Assembly (NCBI RefSeq): GCF_014203395.1
Contig: NZ_JACHIW010000001.1
Coordinates: forward strand, 2,831,001 to 2,895,000
Origin: Saccharopolyspora phatthalungensis
Lineage (GTDB): Bacteria; Actinomycetota; Actinomycetes; Mycobacteriales; Pseudonocardiaceae
DNA length: 64,000 bases
Direction: 5' to 3'
This document shows positions 1-7,106 of this stretch, one piece after another. Within the stretch, counting starts at the first letter, position 1; every line of letters starts with the position of its first letter. The notes beneath the pieces are model-generated. The model did no database searches and had not been told where the DNA came from. It saw nothing but the letters and a program-made list of their open reading frames with translations. A program made the position numbers and the translations under genes.

Positions 1-1728
1 GCGCAACAGTTCCAGGCCGCACCCGAGCAGCAACCGGCCGCATCACAACAGTCTCCGGCCATGCCCGGGCAGCAGCATGCGACCGCACCCGAATCCGCGT
101 CCCAGCAGCCCTACCCGGGCCTGTCGCCGTACCCGCACACCGAGGGGCCGACGGCCCCGCATCGCCGATTCGGTTCGGACCTGGAACCTAGTCGGATCTT
201 GGCTTGGGTAGGGGCCGGGGTGACCTTGCTCGGCGTGGTGTTCTTGCTGGTGCTTGCCGTCCAGCAGGACTGGCTGGGGCCGGACGCGCGCGTCGCCGGT
301 GGTGCGGTGCTCGCCGCGCTGTTGATCGCAGCGGGCTGGTGGATGCATCACCGATTCGCGGCCGAGCAGTCGGGCGGAGCGGGCCGCATCGCCGTATTCG
401 CCCTCGCCACAACGGGTTTCGGCGCGTTGTTCCTGGACGTTGTCGCGGCCACCGCGCTCTACGACTTCCTGTCGGTGCCCACTGGGCTCGGCACCGGATT
501 CGCGGTCAGTGTCGCGGGGCTGGCGCTCGCGGACCGGTGGCGGGCGCAGCCGTTGGCCATTGGGGTGGCGCTCAGCTCGGCGATCTGCGCTCCCATGATC
601 ACGCGGGCAGCGGATGCGGTCCTCCTCGGCTTCCTGCTGCTGTTGCAGGTCGCGGCCGCTCCGGCGCAGGTGCGGCGCGGTTGGCCGGGACTCGCGCTGG
701 CGGCCGGGATTCCCACTGTGCTGGCCGCTTTCATGGCCAGTGCGGTAGGCGCCTGGGTTTACGACCCCGCCCTTCCGATCGCGATCTTCGCCGCCGCAGT
801 GCTCGGCGTGATCCTCGCCGCGATCACCGCCGGCGCTCGGCCCGACGCGGACTGGACGGCGATCGGCCTGCTCATCGCCGCGCCGATACCGGCCTTCCTG
901 GCCGGACCGCTGATGCTGGAGCGGCCTGCGGCGGGCACGATCGGCGCCGGGATGGTCGTGCTGCTGCTGGGGATCTGGGGCGCTGGTCGATTCACGCCCG
1001 CGTTCCGGGGGCGGCTATCGGCCAGGTTCGTGGTCGCGGTCGGCGGGATGGCCGCGGTCGCCGCGGTGCAGACGACGCTGACCTTCCTGGATTCGTCCAG
1101 CTGGGCAACGGCGTTGCTGTGCGAGGCGCTACTGCTGAGCGTCGGGGGCTTCCTGCTGCGAAGCCCGGGAGTGCTGCTCGGGGCGACGTGCTACGCGATT
1201 TTCGGGTTCCTGCTGACGTTCTTCAACGAGCTGCCGATCAGGGCGCTGCTCTGGTACGGGGGCGGCATCGGGATTCGCGGACTGCTGGCCGGGCTGCTGA
1301 TCGCGCTGGTGGCGATCGGCCTGCCGATCGCGGGGGTCCGGATCGGCAAGCTGGCGAAGTTGCCTGGTTCGCTGCCGCTGTGGTTCGCATCGGGAGTGGC
1401 GCTGCTGTACGGCACGGCGAGTGCCACGATGGCGGCGTGCTTGCTGCTGGTCGATGCGCGGGCGGGCTTCCTCACCGGGCACATTCTGATCACGCTGAGC
1501 TGGGTGGTGGCAGCGATCGCGTTGCTGCTCCGCGGAGTCCGGGCGAAGCACCTGCGCATCGCGGGGCTGGTGCTGATCGCGGTGTCCCTGGCCAAGCTGC
1601 TGCTGTTCGACCTCGCAACCCTGGACGGCTTCGCCCGGGTGATCGCCTTCCTCTGCGCGGGCCTGATCCTCCTAGCCGCAGGCTCGGCATACGCCCGCCT
1701 CCTAGCCCGAGCCAAACCAACGCCCTGA
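1..1728 (+). CDS. DUF2339-type multi-membrane-segment protein, 5' truncated by window edge
   Basis: The frame is open from base 1, so the gene begins upstream of the window; an ATG at 61 is only the first Met inside. The visible N-terminal 50 residues are a Gln/Pro/Ala-rich cytoplasmic-type stretch, followed from about residue 65 by a near-continuous series of hydrophobic segments (well over ten) to the C-terminus. This pattern fits the DUF2339 family of predicted membrane proteins, whose function is not established. It ends at a TGA, and the next gene on this strand is the small CxxC protein at 3209. No catalytic motif is visible. The family name is a judgement from the overall layout; that it is an integral membrane protein is secure. 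Confidence 0.8.
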   Translation, partial: AQQFQAAPEQQPAASQQSPAMPGQQHATAPESASQQPYPGLSPYPHTEGPTAPHRRFGSDLEPSRILAWVGAGVTLLGVVFLLVLAVQQDWLGPDARVAGGAVLAALLIAAGWWMHHRFAAEQSGGAGRIAVFALATTGFGALFLDVVAATALYDFLSVPTGLGTGFAVSVAGLALADRWRAQPLAIGVALSSAICAPMITRAADAVLLGFLLLLQVAAAPAQVRRGWPGLALAAGIPTVLAAFMASAVGAWVYDPALPIAIFAAAVLGVILAAITAGARPDADWTAIGLLIAAPIPAFLAGPLMLERPAAGTIGAGMVVLLLGIWGAGRFTPAFRGRLSARFVVAVGGMAAVAAVQTTLTFLDSSSWATALLCEALLLSVGGFLLRSPGVLLGATCYAIFGFLLTFFNELPIRALLWYGGGIGIRGLLAGLLIALVAIGLPIAGVRIGKLAKLPGSLPLWFASGVALLYGTASATMAACLLLVDARAGFLTGHILITLSWVVAAIALLLRGVRAKHLRIAGLVLIAVSLAKLLLFDLATLDGFARVIAFLCAGLILLAAGSAYARLLARAKPTP

Positions 1729-1774
1729 ACAGCAGGTCTGCCCAGGCTTGGGCCGGTGACGAGATGAATTCCGC

Positions 1775-1960
1775 TCAGCGCCGGTACTGGTCGGCTTTGA
1801 CGGCGGATAAGAAAGTGTACCAGTGCTGGGCGGTGAAGTTGAGGGTTTCGCCGTCGCGGTTCTTCGAGTCGCGGACGGCTGTCCGCGCCGCCGTCATCGC
1901 CACCTCAACGCAGTTGTACTTGTCCGTGTACGTGCTCTTGCGCCAGTTGAGTTCAGTCAT
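1775..1960 (-). CDS. DUF397 (BldB-like) small protein, downstream duplicate
   Basis: A 61-residue protein with the family hallmarks: WRKS near the N-terminus, NCVEVA in the middle, VRDSKNRDG, and a Trp in the C-terminal helix-like part. It is a close copy of the DUF397 gene at 2027-2215 and results from a 252-bp tandem duplication. Proteins of this family (BldB-like, Scr2-like) are encoded next to XRE/DUF5753 regulators in actinomycetes and act in development-related regulation; their biochemical role is poorly understood. Differences from the other copy (for instance TAART for TPDTT, and YTFLSAVKADQYRR at the end) show divergence after duplication while the frame stayed open, so it may still be functional. 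Confidence 0.85.
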   Translation of the reverse strand: MTELNWRKSTYTDKYNCVEVAMTAARTAVRDSKNRDGETLNFTAQHWYTFLSAVKADQYRR

Positions 1961-2025
1961 CGTCCAGGTCCTCCGCGATCTTCCTGATCAACGTGGTGGA
2001 AGCGTCCTTGCTCAGCGCCGACTCG
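1953..2025 (-). pseudogene. 3' remnant of the XRE regulator gene produced by the tandem duplication
   Basis: Between the two DUF397 genes the minus strand still encodes the C-terminal tail of the XRE regulator (KDASTTLIRKIAEDLDDD then TGA), identical in that stretch to the intact gene ending at 2205. Nothing upstream of it matches the rest of the regulator, so this is a leftover rather than a gene. As in the intact locus, the TGA overlaps the start of the following DUF397 gene, so translational coupling could not operate normally here. Confidence 0.8.
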
Positions 2026-2026
2026 T

Positions 2027-2215
2027 TCAGTGCCGGTAGTGGTCGGCTTTAATGGCGGATAAGAAGCTGTGCCAATGCTGGGTGGTGAAGGCGAGGGCGT
2101 CGCCGTCGCGGTTCTTCGAGTCGCGCACGGCCGTCGTGTCCGGCGTCATCGCCACCTCAACGCAGTTGTACTGGTCCGTGTAACTGCTCTTGCGCCAGTT
2201 GAGTTCAGTCATCAT
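2027..2215 (-). CDS. DUF397 (BldB-like) small protein, upstream copy
   Basis: A 62-residue DUF397 protein (WRKSSYTD, NCVEVA, VRDSKNRDG). Two ATGs stand in tandem (2215 and 2212); the second matches the start of the duplicate copy. The start overlaps the end of the XRE regulator gene by about 11 bases, so the pair is almost certainly translationally coupled. In Streptomyces such XRE/DUF397 pairs (WhiJ-like with BldB-like; Scr1 with Scr2) form regulator-partner units, sometimes described as antitoxin-toxin-like. By that analogy this small protein probably binds or modulates its neighbouring regulator, but that is inference. Confidence 0.88.
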   Translation of the reverse strand: MMTELNWRKSSYTDQYNCVEVAMTPDTTAVRDSKNRDGDALAFTTQHWHSFLSAIKADHYRH

Positions 2216-3044
2216 CCAGGTCCTCCGCGATCTTCCTGATCAACGTGGTGGAAGCGTCCTTGTCCAGCGCTGACATGTCCAGTGCTTGACAGACTTTCAC
2301 AAATGCCGCCACCTGAGAAGCGTCCGTGACGAACAGCCCGATGCGGTAAACCTCAACGAAGACATACGAACAACCGCTCGCCAGCTCGTAGACGGAGAAA
2401 GACGCCCTGACCGACGAGCTCGGCTCAGTGTCGAACGGGATCACGCGAATGTTGACGTTGTCGCGGCGCTGCAGGAGTAGCAGGTACTCCAGCTGATCAG
2501 CCAGCACCCGAGGGTTTCCAAGTGTTCGGTGCAAGGCCGATTCTTCGATGAAAAACGATGCGTCGGGGGCCCTCGGGTGGCTCAGCATCGCTTGACGCCC
2601 CAGCCTGGTCGCGACCCGGCGTTCGAGATCGATTCCTGAAGCCGCGCCGCTGCCGAGCACCAGGCGGGCGTAATCCGCAGTGTGCGCCAAGCCTGGGATC
2701 AGCGACGCTTGGACGTCGGTTATTGCGACCGCTTCGCGCTCAAGCACCATCAGGCTGGCCAGTTCATCTGGAACACCGTTGGCCAGCCACGCCGCAGTTT
2801 CCGTGCTGTCGCCGACCTTCTCAAGGAGCGCTTCCTTGTCCTCGCCGACCACGCCGTAAAGGGCGCAAAGCGCGCTCACTTCCTCTTTGCTCGGCGAGCG
2901 TAGGCCCAACTCGTTACGGTTGACCGAAGATGGTGAGATGCCAAGAGATTTCGCCACCGAACGGGTGGATAGACCGGCCTTTTGGCGTAGCTGCTGCAGT
3001 TGCGCGCCGAGCCCGATCTGACGCAGTTTCTCGGATTGCCGCAC
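2205..3044 (-). CDS. XRE-family helix-turn-helix regulator with DUF5753 domain (WhiJ-like)
   Basis: A 279-residue protein. Residues about 10-65 form an XRE helix-turn-helix (LRQKAGLSTRSVAKSLGIS, then SSVNRNELG). The remainder, about 95-270, matches the DUF5753 layout, including a stretch like ESALHRTLGNPRVLADQLEYL and the later NVNIRVIPF segment typical of Scr1/WhiJ-like proteins. It is a DNA-binding regulator that probably works together with the DUF397 protein encoded immediately downstream. The gene is divergent from the small CxxC protein at 3209; the 164-bp space between them holds an inverted repeat that could be its operator. Its final codons were copied in the downstream tandem duplication. 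Confidence 0.92.
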   Translation of the reverse strand: MRQSEKLRQIGLGAQLQQLRQKAGLSTRSVAKSLGISPSSVNRNELGLRSPSKEEVSALCALYGVVGEDKEALLEKVGDSTETAAWLANGVPDELASLMVLEREAVAITDVQASLIPGLAHTADYARLVLGSGAASGIDLERRVATRLGRQAMLSHPRAPDASFFIEESALHRTLGNPRVLADQLEYLLLLQRRDNVNIRVIPFDTEPSSSVRASFSVYELASGCSYVFVEVYRIGLFVTDASQVAAFVKVCQALDMSALDKDASTTLIRKIAEDLDDD

Positions 3045-3120
3045 GGGCCGACCTCCCGTTTTGCCGCTGATCGTGTGTCAGGCCATGACGCGAGTGACCC
3101 ACCGCTAGCGCGTTGACCTG

Positions 3121-3145
3121 CCGTGTCTCGGATTCGATGACACGG
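3121..3145. promoter_or_regulatory. Inverted repeat, candidate operator in divergent promoter region
   Basis: CCGTGTC (3121-3127) and GACACGG (3139-3145) are perfect 7-base inverted arms with an 11-base spacer, located between the XRE regulator (minus) and the small CxxC gene (plus). Size, symmetry and position suit a dimeric XRE regulator's binding site. No binding evidence exists in the sequence itself. Confidence 0.45.
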
Positions 3146-3208
3146 ACGGTATCGATCTAGCTTTCCGGTGTCAGCGCTTTGACCAGCGATTAAGCCGAAG
3201 GTGGGGCC

Positions 3209-3475
3209 ATGTTGGCGGATCCGTATCGGGGTGAGACGCAAGAGGTCTACTGGATCGTGGGGATCGGGTGGGCGCTGCGGCACGCGACACCGGTTCGGCC
3301 CGGAGCTCATCCCGGCGGCGCTTGGGTTCCCGCGCTGTGCGAGGTGTGGATGCGGGTTCCGTTCGCGACGCTCTGGCCGCGAAGGCCGCCTTCTGCCGCC
3401 GTCGATGAACGATGTCCACAGTGTACTGAGGCCGTTGCGGAACGCGGCTTCGCGAGTCGGAACTGGGATTTCTGA
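3209..3475 (+). CDS. Small CxxC protein associated with the XRE/DUF397 locus
   Basis: An 88-residue ORF starting at ATG 3209 with a GA-rich ribosome-binding stretch just before it. The order ...WALRHATP...GAWVPALC...RVP...WP...ERCPQC resembles small actinobacterial proteins encoded near XRE/DUF397 pairs, which carry a 'W..ALC' segment and a C-terminal CPxC. Three cysteines (ALC and CPQC) plus a His could bind zinc, but the set is incomplete for a standard finger. It is transcribed away from the regulator across a shared region that contains an inverted repeat. No function is assigned. Competing ORFs overlap this stretch in other frames, so the call rests on the residue pattern and the start site. 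Confidence 0.5.
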   Translation: MLADPYRGETQEVYWIVGIGWALRHATPVRPGAHPGGAWVPALCEVWMRVPFATLWPRRPPSAAVDERCPQCTEAVAERGFASRNWDF

Positions 3476-3636
3476 CGGTGGCACGATGATTCACCGTCGT
3501 GCCCGGCAGTTGTCGCCATAGCGACCGCTGCCGCGCGCGACCACGACCGGATCGGCGTTACTCCCCTCTACCGACGCCGGTCCATCCGGTGGCCGGGCGT
3601 TGACGCCCCCCGATGTCGCGCCCGGCCGCCGGAGCC

Positions 3637-4410
3637 TTACTTCCGCAAGAGTTTCAGGGCTTCGGTGTGCAGGTGGCCGTTGGTGGAGAGAGCGCTTCCG
3701 CCGTCGTAGCGGGGGTTTCCCGCCAGGTCGGTGAACGTGCCGCCCGCCTCTTCCACCAGGATCTGGGCCGCCGCGACGTCCCACGGGTTGACGATCGGCT
3801 CCGCGGCGATGTCGATCACGCCCTCCGCGACCAGGCAGTGCTGCCAGAAGTCACCGAACGCCCGGTTCTCCCAGCAGGCGTCGACCAGCCGCAGGTAGGA
3901 CTCCCGCGAGTGGTACTCCACCCACGTCCCGAGGTGGGTGGTCGACACGTAGGCATCGGTGAGGTCGCGCACCCCGGACACGGCGATCCGCTCCGGTTCC
4001 GCGTCGCCGGTGCGGCACCAGGACCCCGCCCCGGCCGCCGCCCACCAGCGCTTGCCGAGCGCCGGTGCGCTGACCACGCCGACCTCCGGACGACCGCCGT
4101 CAACCAGTGCGATGAGCGTCGCCCACACCGGGATGCCGCGCAGGAAGTTCTTCGTGCCGTCGATCGGGTCGAGCACCCACGCCCGGCCCTGCCCGGCGGT
4201 GCCGCCGCGCTCCTCGCCGGCGACCACGTCGTCCGGACGATGTGCGCCGAGCACCTCGCGCACCGCGTCCTCGACCGCGAGGTCCGCGTCGGTGACCGGC
4301 GTGCGGTCGGGCTTGCGGTCCACGCTCAGGTCCCGTGCCCGGAACCGGTCGCCGGTGATCCCGTCGGCTACGTCGGCTAGATGCAGGGCGAGGTCGAGAT
4401 CACTGGTCAC
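3637..4410 (-). CDS. hisN: Inositol-monophosphatase-family phosphatase, probably histidinol-phosphatase
   Basis: A 257-residue protein starting at GTG 4410; the open frame extends further upstream but reads implausibly and approaches the divergent regulator. It has the metal-binding signatures of the IMPase fold: GEE at about 65-67, DPIDGTKNF at 81-89 and NPWDVAAA at about 208-214. Length matches the actinobacterial HisN-like proteins (about 260 residues), which dephosphorylate L-histidinol phosphate. Substrate cannot be told apart from inositol or fructose phosphates by motif alone; the assignment relies on similarity to the mycobacterial IMPase-family protein used in histidine synthesis. 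It is monocistronic and divergent from the two-component genes at 4526. Confidence 0.82.
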   Translation of the reverse strand: MTSDLDLALHLADVADGITGDRFRARDLSVDRKPDRTPVTDADLAVEDAVREVLGAHRPDDVVAGEERGGTAGQGRAWVLDPIDGTKNFLRGIPVWATLIALVDGGRPEVGVVSAPALGKRWWAAAGAGSWCRTGDAEPERIAVSGVRDLTDAYVSTTHLGTWVEYHSRESYLRLVDACWENRAFGDFWQHCLVAEGVIDIAAEPIVNPWDVAAAQILVEEAGGTFTDLAGNPRYDGGSALSTNGHLHTEALKLLRK

Positions 4411-4456
4411 TCCAGGCACCCTAGTCGCCCCATCGAATGATCGGTCAAGGGCCCAC

Positions 4457-4469
4457 AACCAGGCTGGTT
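4457..4469. promoter_or_regulatory. Short palindrome in the hisN / response-regulator divergent region
   Basis: AACCAG-G-CTGGTT is a perfect 6-base inverted repeat around a single G, centred about 56 bases before the response-regulator start and about 50 bases before hisN. It could be a binding site for the adjacent response regulator (autoregulation is common), but short palindromes also occur by chance. Confidence 0.3.
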
Positions 4470-4525
4470 CGGCGAATCGGCCGCGACGCCAGACGTGATC
4501 ATCGCGGCCCTCTAGTCTGGGAGGC

Positions 4526-5200
4526 GTGAGCGTGGTGCTGCTGGCAGAAGACGACCCGGCCATCGCTGTGCCGCTGTCCCGGGCGCTGCAGCGCGAGGGA
4601 TATTCGGTGCAGGTCATCGAGGACGGCCCATCGACGCTGCGCGCCGCCGCCTCCGGGGGAATCGATCTCCTGGTGCTCGATCTCGGGCTGCCGGAGATGG
4701 ACGGCTTGGAGGTGTGCCGGCGGCTGCGGTCGCAGGGCCGTGGCCTGCCGGTGCTGATGCTCACCGCGCGCACCGACGAGGTCGACTTCGTCGTCGGCCT
4801 CGACGCGGGCGCCGACGACTACGTCGCCAAACCGTTCCGGCTCGCCGAGCTGATGGCCCGGATCCGTGCCCTGCTGCGCCGCGGCGCCCCGGAGACGCTG
4901 GAGGCCTCCGGCGTCCGGCTCGACCTGACGGCCCGGCGGGTCCTGGTCAACGAGCACGAGGTGCAGCTGGCGAACAAGGAGTACGAGCTGCTGCGGGTGC
5001 TGATGCAGCACGCCGGCCAGGTCGTGACCCGCGAGGAGATCCTGGAGGAGGTCTGGCCGGAGTCCGACCGCAAGGGCAGCAAGACGCTGGACATGCACAT
5101 CTCGTGGCTGCGCCGGAAGCTTAGCGACAGCAACGGCCGGCTCGACGAGACCCGCATCGCCACGGTGCGCGGCGTCGGGTTCCGATTCAACGCGGACTGA
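4526..5200 (+). CDS. OmpR/PhoB-family response regulator
   Basis: A 224-residue regulator that starts at GTG 4526, preceded by GGGAGG. The receiver domain (about 1-115) has the acidic pair E8-D9-D10, the phospho-acceptor D52 in LVLDLGLPEMDG, T80 and K102 in DDYVAKPF. The rest (about 125-224) is a winged helix with the family's NKEYELLRVLMQ, TREEILEEVW and TVRGVGFRF segments. The partner kinase follows after only 6 bases, so the two form an operon. The regulon and signal are unknown. The order is regulator then kinase, as usual for this class. Confidence 0.95.
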   Translation: MSVVLLAEDDPAIAVPLSRALQREGYSVQVIEDGPSTLRAAASGGIDLLVLDLGLPEMDGLEVCRRLRSQGRGLPVLMLTARTDEVDFVVGLDAGADDYVAKPFRLAELMARIRALLRRGAPETLEASGVRLDLTARRVLVNEHEVQLANKEYELLRVLMQHAGQVVTREEILEEVWPESDRKGSKTLDMHISWLRRKLSDSNGRLDETRIATVRGVGFRFNAD

Positions 5201-5206
5201 TCTGCG

Positions 5207-6481
5207 ATGCGCCGTCGGATTCTGCAGGCCACGCTTCTCGCGGTCGCGGTCACTGCGATCGCACTCGGGCTGCCGCTGGGGTTCAGCGCGCTGAAGCTCG
5301 TCCAGGACCTCACCACCGGTGACCTGTCCACCCGGGCGCAGCAGATCGCGACGCTGCTCGACGAGCAGATCGCTTCGCGGCGCACGATCGACCTCAACGC
5401 GGCCCGGCTCGCGGTGCCCGCCGGTGCCCGCCTGATCGTCCGCACCCAGGCGCACGACTACGTCTATGGCCCCGACCCCGGCGCGGATCCGCTGGTCGAG
5501 AGCGTGCCGATGGTGCAGAGCGGCACGGTCACGATCGCCGCGCCCAGCGATCCGGTGCGCACCCAGCAGTTCCAGGTGGCCGCACTGGTCTTGATGCTGG
5601 TGGTGCTCTCGGCCGGTACCGGGATGATCGTCGCGACGCTCACCGCCCGCCGCCTCGCCGATCCGCTGAAGCACGTCGCGGCCCGCGCCGCGCGGCTCGG
5701 AGCCGGTGACTTCCGCGCCGATCCGCAACGACACCAGGTCTCGGAACTGGATCGCGTCGCCGATGCGCTGGATGCCTCGGGCGCGGCGCTGTCGCAGTTG
5801 GTGCAGCGCGAGCGCGACCTCGTCGGCGACGTCTCGCACCAGCTGCGCAGTCGGCTCACCGCGCTGCACCTGCGGTTGGAGACGCTCGCGGCGACCGACG
5901 ATCCCGAGATCGCGGAGGAAGCGGGCGCCGCGCTGGAACAGGCCGAACGACTCTCCGGCGTGCTCGACGACCTGCTCGCGGCGGCCACCGCGGCGCGCGC
6001 TAGGGACGCCGAACCGCTGGATGTGTCCAGCCTGCTCACCGATGTCGGCGCGGAGTGGCGGGATCCGCTGAAGGCCGAGGGCCGGGCGCTGCGGCTGAAG
6101 GTGTCGGAGGGCCTGCTCGCCCGCGCCACTCCCGCGCGCCTGCGGGAGACGATCGGTGTGCTGCTCGACAATGCGCTGCGGCACGGCGAGGGAACCGTGA
6201 CGCTGACGGCGAGGCGGGGCAGCGGCACTGTCGTGATCGAGGTCAGCGACTCCGGGCCGGGCGTGCCCGACGCTTTGGTGCCTTACGTCTTCGAGCGCGG
6301 CTTCTCCGGACACGGTTCCACCGGCGTCGGCTTGGCCTTGGCCCGCGCGCTGGTGGAGGCGGACGGCGGGCGCCTGGAACTGAGCCAAGCGCGCCCGGCG
6401 ATGTTCGAGGTGTTCATCCCGGTCGCCCGCGCGGACGACATCCTCGGCGTCTCCTGGAACATCGAATCCACCCCGCGCTGA
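5207..6481 (+). CDS. Membrane sensor histidine kinase, partner of the upstream regulator
   Basis: A 424-residue kinase. A first membrane segment lies at about 7-30, a short extracytoplasmic part at about 31-122, and a second membrane segment at about 123-145, followed by a HAMP linker (about 146-200). The H-box is DVSHQLRSRLTAL with H211 (Gln replaces the usual Glu after His). The ATPase domain has DNALRHG (N322), DSGPGVP (348-354) and GSTGVGLAL (370-378). All catalytic boxes are intact. The sensor part is small, under 100 residues, with no recognisable ligand fold. The QLR-SRL H-box resembles kinases of envelope or antibiotic-stress systems in actinomycetes, but that is only suggestive. Confidence 0.94.
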   Translation: MRRRILQATLLAVAVTAIALGLPLGFSALKLVQDLTTGDLSTRAQQIATLLDEQIASRRTIDLNAARLAVPAGARLIVRTQAHDYVYGPDPGADPLVESVPMVQSGTVTIAAPSDPVRTQQFQVAALVLMLVVLSAGTGMIVATLTARRLADPLKHVAARAARLGAGDFRADPQRHQVSELDRVADALDASGAALSQLVQRERDLVGDVSHQLRSRLTALHLRLETLAATDDPEIAEEAGAALEQAERLSGVLDDLLAAATAARARDAEPLDVSSLLTDVGAEWRDPLKAEGRALRLKVSEGLLARATPARLRETIGVLLDNALRHGEGTVTLTARRGSGTVVIEVSDSGPGVPDALVPYVFERGFSGHGSTGVGLALARALVEADGGRLELSQARPAMFEVFIPVARADDILGVSWNIESTPR

Positions 6482-6529
6482 GCCCTGCCCGCGGTGCCCG
6501 GTGCTTAGCGTGCTCCCGTGGGCGTGGCC

Positions 6530-7057
6530 TCAGCGGGTCGGGACCCGGTCGCGGGGCGAGGTGCGGGACTGGCTCTGCTCGGCCGGGAAGACCCATTTCC
6601 GGAACGCCCACCAGCGGAAAGCCATGCCGACCAGCAGGCCGATGATCTGTCCCGAGGTGAAGTCGGCGAGCTCCTCCACCAGCCGGCTGGTGAACGGCGT
6701 CTGCAGGTGCAGCATGTACCGGGAGATCCACAGCGGCGCCGAGTACACCCCGACGCCGATGCCGCTGATCACGAAGTACAGCGTCGCCTCGTGGTGCCGG
6801 CGGCGACCGCCGCGGGTGCGAAACGACCACTGCCGGTTCAGCACGTAGGACACCATCGTCGCGGCGAGCACCGCGATGACCTTCGAGGTGACCGGCTTGG
6901 GCGACAGGATCGTCAACTTCAGCGCGTAGAAGATGCCCGTGTCGATGAAGAACGTGATCGCGCCGACGATCCCGAACTTCAGCAACTCCCGATGCCGGAT
7001 CGCGAGAGATCGATACGGCTGCGGGGTACGCGCGAGTACCGAATCGACAACAGACAC
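6530..7057 (-). CDS. GtrA-family membrane protein
   Basis: A 175-residue protein from GTG 7057 (a TTG at 7084 would add nine residues). It has the GtrA-family layout of four membrane segments: FGIVGAITFFIDTGIFYAL, the VIAVLAATMVSYVLNRQWSF segment with its conserved NRxWSF, a third at YFVISGIGVGVYSAPLW, and IIGLLVGMAFRWWAFRKWVF. GtrA proteins are thought to help move or flip polyprenyl-linked sugars. The mycobacterial counterpart (Rv3277) also lies beside purK, and Rv3789 is a related GtrA protein tied to arabinan synthesis. It lies 49 bases downstream of the sigma-factor gene on the same strand and may share its transcript. Confidence 0.88.
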   Translation of the reverse strand: MSVVDSVLARTPQPYRSLAIRHRELLKFGIVGAITFFIDTGIFYALKLTILSPKPVTSKVIAVLAATMVSYVLNRQWSFRTRGGRRRHHEATLYFVISGIGVGVYSAPLWISRYMLHLQTPFTSRLVEELADFTSGQIIGLLVGMAFRWWAFRKWVFPAEQSQSRTSPRDRVPTR

Positions 7058-7106
7058 GTTCCCGAGTTTACGGAGCAGCTCCAACCGGGCGACCGCAGTC
7101 TCGGAA

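Larger units (their letters stand above)
1774..2277. repeat. 252-bp tandem duplication covering a DUF397 gene and the 3' end of the XRE gene
   Basis: Bases about 1774-2025 and 2026-2277 are two imperfect copies in direct tandem. Matching landmarks lie exactly 252 bases apart: TTCCTGATCAACGTGGTGG begins at 1981 and 2233, and the DUF397 start codons are at 1960 and 2212. The unit holds one complete DUF397 gene plus the last two dozen codons of the XRE regulator gene. The unit is a multiple of three (84 codons). Copies differ at scattered positions, mostly within DUF397, so the duplication is not very recent. Confidence 0.9.

Noticed and set aside
4499..6388. 629-codon open frame antisense to the two-component genes
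   Set aside because: Composition is His/Arg/Gln-rich mirror coding; the plus strand has clear regulator and kinase motifs.
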